A stretch of 64,000 nucleotides of DNA from Cristatella mucedo (Eukaryota; Bryozoa; Phylactolaemata; Cristatellidae): positions 847,501 through 911,500 of the forward strand of contig WPIO01000144.1 of assembly GCA_009760855.2 (NCBI GenBank). The letters run 5' to 3'. The translations under genes were made by a program, and so were the position numbers. Below the pieces are notes generated by a model. It made no database searches and was not told the DNA's origin. It saw only the letters and a list, made by a program, of their open reading frames with translations. Shown here one piece after another: positions 11,430-23,314 of this stretch. How positions within the stretch are numbered: position 1 is the stretch's first letter; every line of letters starts with the position of its first letter.

Positions 11430-11938
11430 CATCACCTATTAGAAGACCATAGACGTAAAGTTCTTACGCTGACCCACAAGGCCCGCCACGGCTTGGCTCC
11501 TTCATACCTAGCTGAACTGCTGCATCAGTTTCAGCCTGTTCGCACCCTCAGGTCCTGTGTGGACAATAAATTAGCTGTCCCATTCCTCCGCTTAAAGTCA
11601 GTTGGCGACAGAAGTTTTAGCTCTGCAGGTCCTAGACTGTGGAACTCGCTTCTACAATTCTTACGCAACGACATCTACTCTCCAACTGCCGACTATGGCA
11701 CATCTTTTTCAGCGGTCCTGAACTGCTACTCCTATGCTACTCACTACCTCAACTGCTCTCCTAACTCTGCGATGCTTCCCACTTTCTCTTTGTTGCGTGA
11801 GACGAAGTCTGTTGGCTACCGAATGCGTACCGAAAGCCGCTTAGGCTGTGAGTGAGCTATACAAAACTCTCCTGCGTAACACCCACATGGTCTTTATGAC
11901 TTTGTGGAGTTACTGACTGAGATACATTACATTACATT
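11430..11938 (+). mobile_element. LINE-B 3' fragment with open ORF end
   Basis: The plus-strand ORF end is open for 147 codons (11412-11855). Motifs THKARHGLAPSYLAELLHQF, AGPRLWNSL and LRETKSVGYRMRTES are typical of the C-terminus of L2/CR1-type LINE proteins. The 3' UTR hairpin (CCACATGGTC...GACTTTGTGG) is at about 11883-11907, and ACATT repeats end at 11938. Confidence 0.85.
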
Positions 11939-12174
11939 AGTTCAGTCACAAACTTGGGGCGTTCCATGCGTAGCAGTTTCGTTTTATCATCTTGTAGTTA
12001 AGGGAAATTCAGCATCATCCAGGATCTAATGTCTGCAAGGAAACCATTCAGTTTACTAGTCACTGCAACAGATTCCGACGGTTTAAATGACAAATATAGC
12101 CAAGTTTTTTCAGCATGAAAGTGAGAGCCTATATCAGGGGCCTGAATGGTATGTGAAGAAAAGGAAGCTCAAAG

Positions 12175-12330
12175 GTCGGCCGATTAAACAGCTTTGTTTA
12201 TACAAGGTAGAAGAGCCCTCCTTGATCGTCTATTGCCCACTGTTTGCAGTGGTTAATAGACAATCGCCTGCTGCAGGACTCGAACCCATGACCTGCGACG
12301 TGAAGAGCAAGCGAGATCCTTGGCAAAGAT
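12175..12330 (-). mobile_element. SINE-B, diverged
   Basis: Reversed copy: tail part CCGATTAAACAGC, then the body, then the reversed B box GGACTCGAACCC near 12277 and the head toward 12330. Confidence 0.7.
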
Positions 12331-12369
12331 CCTGGGGGCTACCAGGTTAACCAATGGGTTAGGTACTCT

Positions 12370-12510
12370 CACTTCACAGGTCGGCTCATAGATTCAAATC
12401 CAGCAGCTAGATACCTTATAGGCCTACTGCAAGTGGTAGTGATAGCCCCCTTTCACTTCTGCTACCACTAACCTTGAGTACGAGGCTGCTTTATTAGCAG
12501 ACTTTTACTT
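12370..12510 (+). mobile_element. SINE-B, old copy
   Basis: Decayed head with a B-box-like AGATTCAAATCC, then TGCAAGTGGTAGTGATAGCC and GAGGCTGCTTTATTAGCA. It lies 40 bases from an inverted SINE-B copy. Confidence 0.6.
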
Positions 12511-14671
12511 TTTCTACTTTCTAGCCGAGTCCTTTGCAATATCGCCAATTCTGGTAATGCCATGATGTCAGTCGATAGCGAATTCCAGGCTATGGGAGAA
12601 AAGAAACTTAATTCGCTTTTTCCCAAATGATTTGAGTTCACTTACAGACACAGCTAAACAACTGGCTGCAGATGAGCATAAGCATAACGGTGAACTGCTG
12701 AATGATCATCGTCAAAGCTGGACCTATGATGGAGGCTTAAAGAGTAAATATTTCACATAAGTAAGAAGAAGTGAACAGGAAGACCTAAGCATGACTCAGA
12801 ATACCTTTAAATTGAAACGTTTCTCGACAGGGATGCAAAGTACGTTAATGCCAGCTGATACATGCTGATTAAACATGCATGACTGCTGAGTAAACAACCT
12901 TATTTATGTAGAAGCATAACTACCTCAGCTGGTATCCCCGATACCCTTGCTTGCAGTCGGTAATACAAGATTGCCCACAATTAAACTCGACCCGTGAACT
13001 GGAACACGGAGGATAAGCCCGGTTACCCTGGGTTACGACTCAGGCACGACCAGTGCAGGTCTTCAAGAAGAGGTACGTTGTGCAATTAGCGACATTTACG
13101 ACTGGCAAGGCAAAATTCAGAGTTTAGTACTAACATCAATAACATCTAGAAAGCAAAAAGACCTGCAAGGATCGGTTAGATCAGCCTAAAAAATGAGCCT
13201 AGTTTAGTAAAGCAGCAAATACTGGACAAATGCTAGCAAATGCCGGTGCAAAGAGCTTTGATTTTAGCATTACACGAGAGCTCATAGGACAACGGTGCCA
13301 GACTGCCAACGAGCAAGGCCGGCTTGCTCGTTTCGGCAGCAGGAAGAGCTGAGAAGCACAGGTAGCCACAAAATATGGCCAAGAGCCCCCCCCCCCCGAA
13401 AGTCTGAGCAGCAGAGCTTCAGCTGCTCAGACTAATCCATTGGCTGGCCGTGAGTGGCTGCTTCCATATTTTTTGCCACTCCCATTTCTTGAAAAGTTCA
13501 AAAGTTTAAAGTACAGCAAGACCAGAGGCCGGCCATGCTGGAACTAATCACCGAAGACGAATTAGGCCTCGAGAGACTAATGTTCCTTCATAGCCTGTTT
13601 ATCAAAACTGTGCTACACCAAGAAAGCTATCCAGAGGACTTGTCGTTAGACGTGTATCACGGTTTTTTAAAGCATATGCTCTAAATATTCACTGGGCGCT
13701 TTAGCCGAGTCCTGGTGCACCGCCCGAATGAATGAATGATAGTACTCTCTATGCAAAAAAAGGCAAATGTACTAGCCAAATAGCAAGTGCATGGCCTCTC
13801 GTCTGATAATGACTGCTGTCTTCGTGACAGAAGAAAGAATAGCTATAATTCTTGCTGTGTCAGTACTCGCAGCTAAGCTCTAAACTCACTCACACCAAAA
13901 CGTCGATGCATAGCAAGTGAGTTCTACTCAGGTCTTGGCGCTAAGCATGCCCCGGGAGTCAGCGTTGCTGCCAATGTACAACCACCTCAAAAATCCAAAT
14001 ACAGGTAGAGTATATTTGCTAATTTTCTGGACCTTTCTGCATTGTTTGTCATTAATGATCACCAGGCTTTTCTAATAACCTCTAATCTCGCCTGGGTATT
14101 AGTGGCACAGCACTGCCATGGTTTCGGTTCGTGGTCCATGAGACAATGATCTTTGTTTGGTGCTGAGGGTAGTGGCTCAACCAGTCGCCAAATGCGAACC
14201 CCTCCCCCATAGAAAGACTATTGAGAAACATCAACTGACAGATGAGGCCGGGTGTTCGGCCTCCAGCATTAGCCGACCAGCTCAGTAAAACTCAGGCTTT
14301 AAGGAATGAACCACTGTAAGAGACAGCACAGAGGATGGTAGCATCTATTCCATGCCAGAAAAGACAGATCGTAAAGAATCGTGCTGAGAAGACAACATTA
14401 AACGAATATACACAACAGCATATGTATTTTTTAGGTTGTCAGACAATATCGGGCTTCGAATAACTTTAGTATGCCTTGTGTCGTAGAACACTATCTTACT
14501 ATGAGAGGGAATTTACAGTCACAGCAGCAGCCATACTGCAAGGACTTTTTGTGCCTGAGTGTGGCTATGACTCCACTCCAGTAGACTCACGCGGAAAAGT
14601 AAGGTATACAATAGCATTAAACGCAACTATGAACGGTGCTCTCGGATGTGAGCGGCGCCATGGTTACCTAC
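12511..14671. other. No recognised gene
   Basis: About 2.2 kb of AT-leaning DNA. I searched it by eye for the missing downstream SLC7 exons (TM8 to C-terminus) and found none. Confidence 0.35.
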
Positions 14672-14795
14672 CACAACCGTGGCTGTCAGCTGAATCAGCT
14701 CGCTGGAAGTCAGCAGCCGATAGAAGGCAAAACCGGCGAGCAAGCAGAAGACCGTAACGAGTGCTATCGAGATCCGCTGACCATGTGGCAGTAAT
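14672..14795 (-). pseudogene. SLC7A-like: SLC7 exon copy (TM6-TM7 region), solo
   Basis: A 124-base exon copy, the same length as the exon at 56702-56825. The TTGTAG-type acceptor and the GTAGGT donor are kept and the 41 codons are open. Visible residues include PHGQRISIALVTVF and LLTSSELIQLTA, aligned with PRGLWISIPLVTVL and LLTPSEMMKSTA of the main gene. No partner exon is seen within 2 kb on either side. It duplicates the exon at 24.6 kb, so it is either a remnant of another gene copy or a duplicated exon. Function is unlikely but not excluded, because the frame is intact. Confidence 0.75.
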
Positions 14796-15545
14796 CTACA
14801 AAACCCGGGGGCGCAAGCTGTGTTACTCAGTGACGTTACCCAGTTATCCAGCTGCCAAGAGTGAGCATTAATTATGGCAGAGTAAGTGGGGAGAGCACAA
14901 TTGAGAAATGTAACTGGGCTGCTAAGCTTCACCTGCTAATCATAAACCGAGCAAAGTCCACGAAACGACTCTCTAGCTATGGCCGTGTGCCAGAAAAAGC
15001 CTTGCAATCTACGAGACTAGGAATAAAAACTTTAGACGAGGAGGCAGGTAAAGGTCGGAAAAAACTGGGAACGCAGAGACTCTCCATGATACGAGACACG
15101 CCTCACAATAGCATCATCAAGGCATCTTACCTTGCAAAATTTTTGACCACGTCGGTTGCCGACTTTCGGAAGTTCCTATAACGATTGGATGACATGCGAC
15201 GAATGAACGACAAGTTCAAGGCTACTGTCATCAATTTGCAGCTTCTGCATCTACTGCAACCTATTATCAAAGTAATTCTGCTTTGCTGCATCTCTGTGAG
15301 GTGTAGGCTGTGCCAAGAAACGTGCCAGGCGAATCTGTGTACAAATACTCATCGGGACTGCTCAGTTGTTTCGAGCGAGACTTCCCAGCTCCACCAAAGT
15401 CAAGAACTCTAGCGGCTGAGTCAGACCAAACTGCTAAGCTGAAATACAGGGAGGTAGCAGGTGCCTACGAATTGTTCGTGGCTTGATGTCACATTCAGTA
15501 AGTAGACTGGAGCACATTCAGCTGGAGCCGTTGATTAGCGATGAT
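14796..15545. other. No recognised gene
   Basis: Plus-strand open frame 14861-15181 (106 codons) is lysine/serine-rich with no domain I recognise. It may be chance. Confidence 0.35.
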
Positions 15546-15848
15546 TAGGGAACTTGCTTCCACAATTCTTACGCAACGACAACTACTCCCCTACTGCCGA
15601 CTATGGCACATCCTTTTCAGCAGTCCTGAGCTGCTACTTCTATGCTACTCACTACCTCAACTGCTCTCCTGACTCTGCTATGCTTCCCACTTTTTTTTTG
15701 TTGCGTGAGACGAAGTCTGTTGGCTACCGAATGCGTACCGAAAGCCGCCTAGGCTGTGAGTGCGCTTTACAAAACTCTCCTGCATAACACCCACACGGTC
15801 TTTATGACTTTGTGGAGTTACAGATGGAGATACATTACATTACATTAT
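15546..15848 (+). mobile_element. LINE-B 3' fragment
   Basis: 5'-truncated copy starting within the ORF (QFLRNDNYSPTADYGTSF), with LRETKSVGYRMRTES, the 3' hairpin and ACATT repeats ending near 15847. It is close to the 11.4-kb copy. Confidence 0.85.
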
Positions 15849-16825
15849 TATAGTTAAAAGAGGCTACCAAATTGACGTGGTACAAGTGGCTTGGGCAGTA
15901 TCAGAACCTACTCGTCGACTAGCAGTGCTCACTTTAAATAATACAACACTCAAAAGTGGGTCATTAAAGGTTCCGTACGTAAGTAAAAGCAAAAGCCACC
16001 AAAAACGGCAACACCGACGCATAACAGTGACTTAGGATGAAACTGATATGCCAGGGATACAGTGTGAAATGCAGAAAGTCGAAAAGAAATCATTATCATC
16101 TTGCGACAACTCGACTGCCTGGCATAATACAGGACTTTTCAGTTTAGCAGTGGACAGTCAACACTATTCTTTCTAAAACGTGAATGAAGTGCAGTGATGT
16201 TTGCTATTGAATCGACCCGGTCTTGTATACGACTTTGGTATAGAGCTTTCCACTTTTTGCTGTCTGAATATGCGCAAAAGTGTGCCTCTGAAAACCGCCA
16301 AGCTAATGCCTCTCTTTTCGAGGATGTTCGACAGGAGGACTGGAGATCACCAGACCGTGAAGTATACTAGCATGACTCGAATGACCTCGGGAAGCAGAGA
16401 GCTGCAAAAGTGCCACCATTCATCTTGAGCTTCAGCGGATCATTGTTGAACAGGAAACGAAGTACTCTACCTTCGACGAGCGGAGCACTCGGCAGAGCAT
16501 CTCAAGCTCTCTTTCGAAAGCTTCGGCAATGCAATTAAGGACATTGCAGTGGTGTTCGATGGCAGTGCTGTGGTTTTGCCGAAATTCTCTTGAGAGAAAA
16601 CCAGTCGTGCTGCTGCTCGGCATTCAGCAGGGGAGGAGCTCCTGTCACCGCTGGCTTTGTAAATACCATTTATATTCTCGATACAAATTAAAACTTTATT
16701 TTAATTGTAATCGTAATTCATAATTTAAAACTAATCAAGATCTTTTTATCACAGATGCTTCAAACCGAAAAACTTGGACTAAAAATTAACTTCCCCTTTT
16801 CTTGAACTGCAATTTTGTTTTGCTC
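15849..16825. other. No recognised gene
   Basis: AT-leaning DNA with short open frames on both strands near 16200-16720. No domain or repeat match was recognised. Confidence 0.35.
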
Positions 16826-16965
16826 CTGCTGACTAGGGCACATCCTTACCAGCTATCGAATGCTGCCATTCTCTACTACTCACTTTCTTGCTTATCCTAC
16901 CGACTTAGCAGTACTTTTAAAGTTCTACTTGCTGCGTTAGATGTAGTCTGTTGGCAATGTTCGAG
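16826..16965 (+). mobile_element. LINE-B remnant, old
   Basis: Weak but collinear match to the LINE-B ORF end: GGGCACATCCTTACCAGC, then CTACTCACT, then GATGTAGTCTGTTGGC corresponding to GACGAAGTCTGTTGGC in younger copies. Confidence 0.55.
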
Positions 16966-17020
16966 CAGCTGGAACTCTTGCCAGCATGTGTGATGGATGT
17001 GGCCATGACAGCTATTGCCG

Positions 17021-17158
17021 AGCTGGTTTGTCCCCAGTGGTAAAGGTGCTCGCCCCGACCAAGGTCTGGCCGAGGTCGTGGGTTTGAGCCCTGTGGCATA
17101 TGCGAAGCGCCTGAATACAGATTAAGTTCTCTTAGGGCGCTATATAAATGAATTATAT
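17021..17158 (+). mobile_element. SINE-A copy
   Basis: Head with GTGGTAAAGGTGCTCGCC and a B-box-like GGTTTGAGCCC. The 3' hairpin is GCGCCTGAATACAGATTAAG...TCTTAGGGCGC, followed by the tail ATAAATGAATTATA. Confidence 0.85.
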
Positions 17159-17551
17159 ACTAATGTTATGTTCAGCAAAACCCCTTATTAATACGTGCTA
17201 GATGCAGTAAACTGCCAGGCTTAACGCTTGCAAAGTCTGTGGCTTTGAATGGGATATTCACAAGTAGGTGTCAAATGACAAGCTGTCTTCTGTAAGGCTG
17301 CTCCAGTGCCCTACCAGAACAGATGTGGCGGCACTGGGCCGCTTACTATCAAGCCACGCAATGGCTGGGCAGCAGCTATGGACTTGAGTGGAAGCACATG
17401 GGTAACAAAGGGATGAGATCAGAGCAGCCAAACTCGTAATTAGGACGTGACTCTTGAGCTTGGCCAACCATACAGCAAGCTTTGCACTTTGCAGTGCTGC
17501 CAACGTCCGACGAGTGGCAGGGCATGCGTCGGCAAAATCGCAGCTTCTTAC
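17159..17551. other. Likely intron of the SLC7 paralogue, downstream of its exon
   Basis: No repeat was recognised. It lies directly 3' (minus strand) of the exon at 17552-17655, after its GTAAGA donor. The 97-base exon expected next was not found. Confidence 0.35.
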
Positions 17552-17655
17552 CGAGAAGTCAAATAGGTGAGAGCAGTCAATTTGCCATACGTTGAACAGG
17601 CAAGACCCACAGGAACGATCCATGACATAGCACCAACTACTTGGTTATCGAACAC
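17552..17655 (-). CDS. SLC7A-like: SLC7 paralogue exon (TM8 region)
   Basis: 104 bases, exactly the length and phase of the exon at 55850-55953 in the main gene. The acceptor is TTGAAG and the donor GTAAGA. The frame is open: VFDNQVVGAMSWIVPVGLAC then STYGKLTALTYLTS, against [20 protein letters not shown] and [14 protein letters not shown] in the main gene. It splices in phase to the exon at 24556-24682. Preserved splice sites and conservative replacements suggest a real or recently lost gene; no following exon was found. Confidence 0.75.
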
Positions 17656-17765
17656 CTTCAAGAAACCTAGTCATGTCAGAGTGAGTTTATAGCACACACT
17701 GCACAGTCACGTTCTTAGCATTCCAAGATCCAGCCGTTTGCCCACTCTTGCTTTGGTCAGCCTCG

Positions 17766-18048
17766 CCAATCACACACATGCACACACACATGCATACATA
17801 CATACACACACGTGCGCACGCACAAGCAAACGCACATGCCCACACAAGCACGCACACACGTGCATGTACATATCTCGTCTCTGCCTTTCAATATACGCAT
17901 CTCGTTTTTGTCTGCCTCATTCTCTCTCTGTTGTCTCACTATATGCATGTGTGTATGTCTACATAAAATATAAACATATGAGAATACATACAAACACACA
18001 TGCGTGCACGCAGGCATGCATGCGCACATATTCACACATATATACATA
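17766..18048. repeat. Degenerate CA/CATA low-complexity tract
   Basis: Mixed CACACA, CATGCA and CATACA units in two blocks around a less repetitive middle. His/Thr- and Cys/Val-rich open frames on both strands are artefacts. Confidence 0.9.
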
Positions 18049-18267
18049 GAAGCACACTCGCTGCAAGAAGTGTGGCCCTCTGAGTGTGGTCGATGTAATA
18101 TATCTAAGCCGGTAATTGGTTAGAACTACTATATATTGATGGCAACTACTGGAAAATATGTGTCCGGTCATCGTTTATCAAGACGCAGTGTTTTGATTCA
18201 CACTTTCTTGCACAGGAGGACGTCTGAGCACTGAATGCAGGAAAAGCAGAAATATAGGTATATGCCT

Positions 18268-18532
18268 ATTTGCCCATGCCCCCTGAAAACCTTATACCTA
18301 TGCTATCCAAGGCTGACTGAAGTTAAGTAGCAGGGTGGGAGGTATCACTCCCCTCCCCAACCTCTCAGTGTGATGCACGACAATAATGCAAGAGCGATCA
18401 GCTGGCAGAGCAAATCTGCAGTGTTTTGCCACCTTTTAAAGATGGCCATACCCACTGTGCTTCATTTGCAGCCGTTATTTGCTTAGTAGGTGTGACATAT
18501 TTCTAATGCGCTAGCACTCGGGGAAAATTGGG
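18268..18532 (+). mobile_element. Possible 5S-rRNA-derived SINE, copy 1
   Basis: About 265 bases at roughly 95% identity to 21480-21749. The first ~75 bases resemble the 5' half of 5S rRNA: GCCCATGCCCCCTGAA recalls GGCCATACCACCCTGAA, and GAAGTTAAGTAGCAGGGTGG recalls the 5S internal promoter GAAGCTAAGCAGGGTCGG with two inserted bases. The 3' part has no 5S similarity, as in SINE3-type elements. The repeat is certain; the 5S origin is inferred. Confidence 0.55.
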
Positions 18533-18979
18533 CTGACCCTGTGACCATAGCTACAGTCGGTATAGACAGGTTAATGCAGAACTAGCATCTATAGGAAAGA
18601 GATGGAGCCTTACAGATCTTGTGAAGGGCCAGCTACAGTCTTATCCTGTTTGGAAGCTAAGAAACCGAGAAACCCTTGGCAGCTTGAGACAAATGACACA
18701 GCTGTCTGATATAACCTTCGAAAAATATCAGTGCTAGAAAAAACAGGAGGGATGATCAGCTCGTGAAAATACGGTGCCTGAAGTTGTATGTCTTGTGCCT
18801 CCTCGAGTCCACGCCAAAGCTCAGCACCAGTACGATCTCAACAGAGAAGACTGCAAGGAGAAGGCTCAACGGCAGCAGGCTTACGGCAAAGGTAACAAAC
18901 AAGGAAAGCAAGCCTAGCTACTAACAGAAGCTACCACAGAAAAGCACTCCTCAAGTGGGCACATGGCAGCACAAACACT

Positions 18980-19019
<40 letters not shown>

Positions 19020-19520
19020 CACATGATAAACTTGACTTGACAACACTTGACAACCTTGACACTTGACAACTTGACAACACTTGACAACCAAAGATTGTTG
19101 CAACTCTGAACGTCATCGAGTCCATGCCAGCCCAATTATGGAAAGTCGAGGCTAATTGGAAAGGAGCAACATCCCAAAAGCAGTAGTACTTTTACTGCCC
19201 TTGCAGTAGTTAACATGATACACAAGTAAAATTTTGGATGGCTGCGTTGACTTTCCCTAGATTGGTCCATTAGGGTAAATTTTAAAACTGCCCACAGCAA
19301 TAGTCAACCAGTAGGCCATTGTTAGGTCTGGTAAAACTTCTGGGTGCTAATAAATAGAGGTATGTGTACATACTCAAGCACTTAAGTATCATTCAGGCTG
19401 TCTAAAATAGTCGTAGGATCGTAAAGATCCAAATCTAGTATCTGCACGTGAAAAGCATCACTGCAAGGTGCTTTAATCATTGCTGCAGGGTGCTTTAATC
19501 ATTGTCGGTACAGAAAAAAG
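18533..19520. other. No recognised gene; AAT microsatellite
   Basis: Contains an ATAATAAT run (about 18980-19018) followed by GCACATGATAAA, which may be a minimal LINE-A tail, and a cluster of TTGACAACAC units at 19030-19090. No gene was recognised. Confidence 0.4.
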
Positions 19521-19658
19521 AGCCGAGCTGGTTTGGTGTAGCGGTTAAGGTGCTCGCCCCGACCAAAGTCTGACTGGGGTCGTGGGCTCGAGCCCCGAGG
19601 CATATGTGAAGCGCCTGAATAGAGATTAAGTTCTCTTGGGGCGCTATATAAATGAATT
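19521..19658 (+). mobile_element. SINE-A, near full length
   Basis: Best-preserved SINE-A: TAGCGGTTAAGGTGCTCGCC at the A box, GGGCTCGAGCCC at the B box, hairpin GCGCCTGAATAGAG...TCTTGGGGCGC, tail ATAAATGAATTA. A CA microsatellite begins exactly at the tail. Confidence 0.9.
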
Positions 19659-19733
19659 ACACACACACACACACACACACATACGCATGCACGCACGCAC
19701 GCACACACACACACACACACACATATATATAAG
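19659..19733. repeat. CA microsatellite on a SINE-A tail
   Basis: Two CA blocks separated by CATGCACGCACGCACG, then a short TATATA block. It starts directly after the tail GAATTA of the preceding SINE-A. Confidence 0.95.
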
Positions 19734-20394
19734 CACAGGTAGCACGATAGCCAAGTTGCTGGACAGGCCCAGTAATATGAAGTGTTAAAAATGAAGTTGT
19801 CGACCACTACGATTAGCAATCAATCACCACCTTCGAGCCTCTCGTGCATAGTACGAGCTAAGCTAAATATCTGGTGCCATTACTCCTCTGACGCCCCTTA
19901 AGCTCGAGGCAAACGAGTCTACATCTGTGAAACAAACCGCATAGGCGCTAATCCTTCTATCCACTTAATCCGTGATAGGCTGAGTACGAGCAGGATTAAA
20001 ATCCAGTGATTGACTGGGCCACTGCAGTCGGGTAATTGACGGCCCTAAGGAAAAGTAAAAAATATTTGAGAAACTATATGAACAGGTGCAGCAGGTTCCT
20101 TTAGGTGTCCGACCTTTTAAAAATAAAACTATTTCCGAGAAATCTCATTGCACTTGGCGCTGCCATATACTGGAGTACTACCAAGTAAACATCTGCATTA
20201 TGATGCCAATTCTCTTATGCTAGGCACCTACTCCTTGAGCTGCAGAAGCATACCAAGACCGCACAATGATTGCACCAAATTTCACTTTGGTCTAATGAAG
20301 CTACTTATCATTGATAACAAAAATTGCGCAACGATGCCATTCTATTTATTTCTGGCTGTCAACCTTAAAAGCTTTAGGACTAATGTGGTGTTAT
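19734..20394. other. No recognised gene
   Basis: AT-leaning DNA without a recognisable gene or repeat match. Confidence 0.35.
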
Positions 20395-20900
<506 letters not shown>

Positions 20901-21196
20901 GCCTATGAATCAATCGAAAACGATCGAAGCCCCTTCAGCAGAGGAGACTCGTGGCTAAACACTGGGTGTGGTTGCCAACCTAAACGTGCATTTTAAAGTT
21001 TGCAGATACCACTTACTGTAAATTTACTCTCATACCAACATAATACTGCTCGATGGCACCGGTCAAGGTCAAATAATTATCTTCGGGTGCTATTTACTAA
21101 GTACCCCCATAGGCAAGCAATATAATATTTCCCAACGTGCAATGCAATGTGAAAGCTCCTTTTAAAACGGCTCTAAATGTTAAAAGACACTAGCTA

Positions 21197-22033
21197 CCTA
21201 TTTGTTCAGGTATTGACAGGTATTTACAAATATTTCATAGTGAAATGATCCATTTTCAGTGGCATTCGTTCCTTGCGCTTTGGTTCAACGGTTCAGAATA
21301 CTTATAGCAAACTTGGGGATGCCAATTTGTTAGCTGAATTTTTTCGGGCCACACAGCTGAATGGCTCAGGTGAGATGCCTTCAGCAACCGAAATGATTTA
21401 CTACATCCGTGGTGAAGCCACGGGGCAGGGGGGCTTTGCCTCACCCCCACCTACAGCAGGACACCAACCAGGGCCACACCCTATTTGCCCATGCCCCTTG
21501 AAAACCTTATACCTATGTTATCCAAGGCTGACTGAAGTTAAGTAGCAGAGTGGGAGGTATCACTTCCCTCCCCAACCTCTCAGTGTGGTGCACGACAATA
21601 ATGCTAGAGCGATCAGCTGGCAGAGCAAATCTGCAGTGTGTTTGCCACCTTTTAAAGATGGCCATGCCCACTGCGCTTCATTTGCAGCCGTTATTTGTTT
21701 GGTAGGTGTGGCATATTTCTAATGCGCTAGCACTCGGGGAAAATTGGGTGCTGCCCAGGTTGGTGTCCTGCTGTAGGTGGGGGTGAGGCAAAGCCCCCCC
21801 TGCCCCGTGGCTTCACCACGGATGTAGTAAATCATTTCGGTTGCTGAAGGCATCTCACCTGAGCCATTCAGCTGTGTGGCCCGAAAAAATTCAGCTAACA
21901 AATTGGCATCCCCAAGTTTGCTATAAGTATTCTGAACCGTTGAACCAAAGCGCAAGGAACGAATGCCACTGAAAATGGATCATTTCACTATGAAATATTT
22001 GTAAATACCTGTCAATACCTGAACAAATAGGTA
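21197..22033. repeat. Long palindrome, ~275-base arms
   Basis: Left arm 21197-21470 and right arm 21758-22033 are nearly identical reverse complements; I see a single one-base G-run difference in the part compared closely. Both arms carry the same 54-codon open stretch beginning MRFGSTVQNTYSKLGDANLL, read on opposite strands. This is a consequence of the symmetry and not evidence for a gene. The centre holds the 5S-like element. Confidence 0.9.
21480..21749 (+). mobile_element. Possible 5S-rRNA-derived SINE, copy 2
   Basis: Homologous to 18268-18532 over its whole length. It forms the entire spacer of the palindrome, whereas the copy at 18.3 kb has no such arms. The 5S-like stretch GAAGTTAAGTAGCAGAGTGG is kept. 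Confidence 0.55.
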
Positions 22034-22856
22034 TTCCTATACCCCGACGGTAATTAACGACGACTTATGTCTTCATTCTACTCGATGAGCAGCTGCCGAG
22101 CTCATGACCAATAAAACTATTATTCTGCTCTACAATTTTTCCTTAATTGTAGATTTTGTAGATTTAGTCCGACTTACATGTAACCTTTGCAGATTTTGCA
22201 CCCGTGTGAAAATCCCGGCTCTGCCAGTCGATTTCGCCATGTGAAGGAAGACACGGTAGCATGATTGCAATTACGTATAAATGCGCAAATTGAGAAAATT
22301 AAAAAAGTCCAAAGCAAAAATTCAATGCTTTCGTTTAAATCTCTATGCCTTTTTCTAACTAAGCCTTGAAGGAGATTAAAATGCAAGCTTTTCAGAGTGA
22401 GAGAGTGTGCTAGATGGCAATGACCTGTTTTATTTCCCCTTTCCGATCAACCGGATGTGAACCTAGAGGCTGCAGCATGCCAAAGGCTAATGGGTATAGT
22501 AACTTAGCTAACTGCAATCTGCTAGTCCTTCAGAAACAGGCTCGGGGCAATGGGAAGATGGACATGGGCTGTCGGTATGAGGAAAGGTTGTGTCAGGCAC
22601 ATTCACAGGCCAAGAGAAGCACGAAGTGCAGTGCAAAGTGCTCCACTGCCAACAGTTACCGCCTAGGCGCAGCCAAGAGCAACTACCAGCCGCCATTGCC
22701 TGAGGAATACGTCGAGAAGCTACGACCGTCTGCTACAGAGGGCTGCACTAGGCGTTGGGTTGGCTTAGCTAGTCTCTGGAGGTGCTACAGAGACCAAAAG
22801 TCAGCCGGCTAACCGATCGGCATCGACATGCAGAGGAGAAATTTATTTGACGAGTG
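22034..22856. other. No recognised gene
   Basis: Plus-strand open frame 22414-22812 (132 codons; Cys, Lys and Ser rich) has no recognisable domain or splice context. Confidence 0.35.
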
Positions 22857-23050
22857 ACAAAATAAAAATAACAATAATAATAAATATTTGCTACAGTGCG
22901 CTCAGAAAACTCAGTCTCTTTCTAGGCACTTTACATTTGCATACAGTCAGCATGCAAAGATGGCTAGTGGCAGCACACACAGTGTCAGCACGCATAAGCA
23001 CACAAAAGACAAATCACAAGTACCCACTAAATGCGGTGGTATATAGATGC
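22857..23050 (-). mobile_element. LINE-A 3' UTR fragment
   Basis: Reversed AAT tail, hairpin (CTCAGAAAACTCAGTCTCTTTC) and 3' UTR words GGCTAGTGGCAGCA and GTCAGCACGCATAAGCAC. It ends before the ORF. Confidence 0.8.
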
Positions 23051-23314
23051 TGCTTCCCTGACTAAGCAGAGATGAGCTGAACAGCTGCTCTGAGCCAAAC
23101 GCTCCACCCTATGGGCAACCGAAGGTCCAAAATCAGCTTATTGGACTAGCTAAGACAATTTCAACTCATCGGCAATGCTACACGTCGGATTTGAGTAAGC
23201 TTGTAGCCGAGATCCAAGGGCAGAGAGGCTCTTTACGTCCGATGCCCACGTGCTACGTCTACCAATGCCCAAGCTACCTATCTCAGGCTACGCCCCCCTC
23301 TAGCTGCCTCTAGC

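Noticed and set aside
18980-19090. CRISPR-like TTGACAAC repeats
   Set aside because: Irregular, very short units without spacers of constant length, in eukaryotic DNA.
21273-21955. Identical 54-codon start of open frames on both strands (MRFGSTVQNTYSKLG...)
   Set aside because: Explained by the palindrome; the frames diverge as soon as the arms end.
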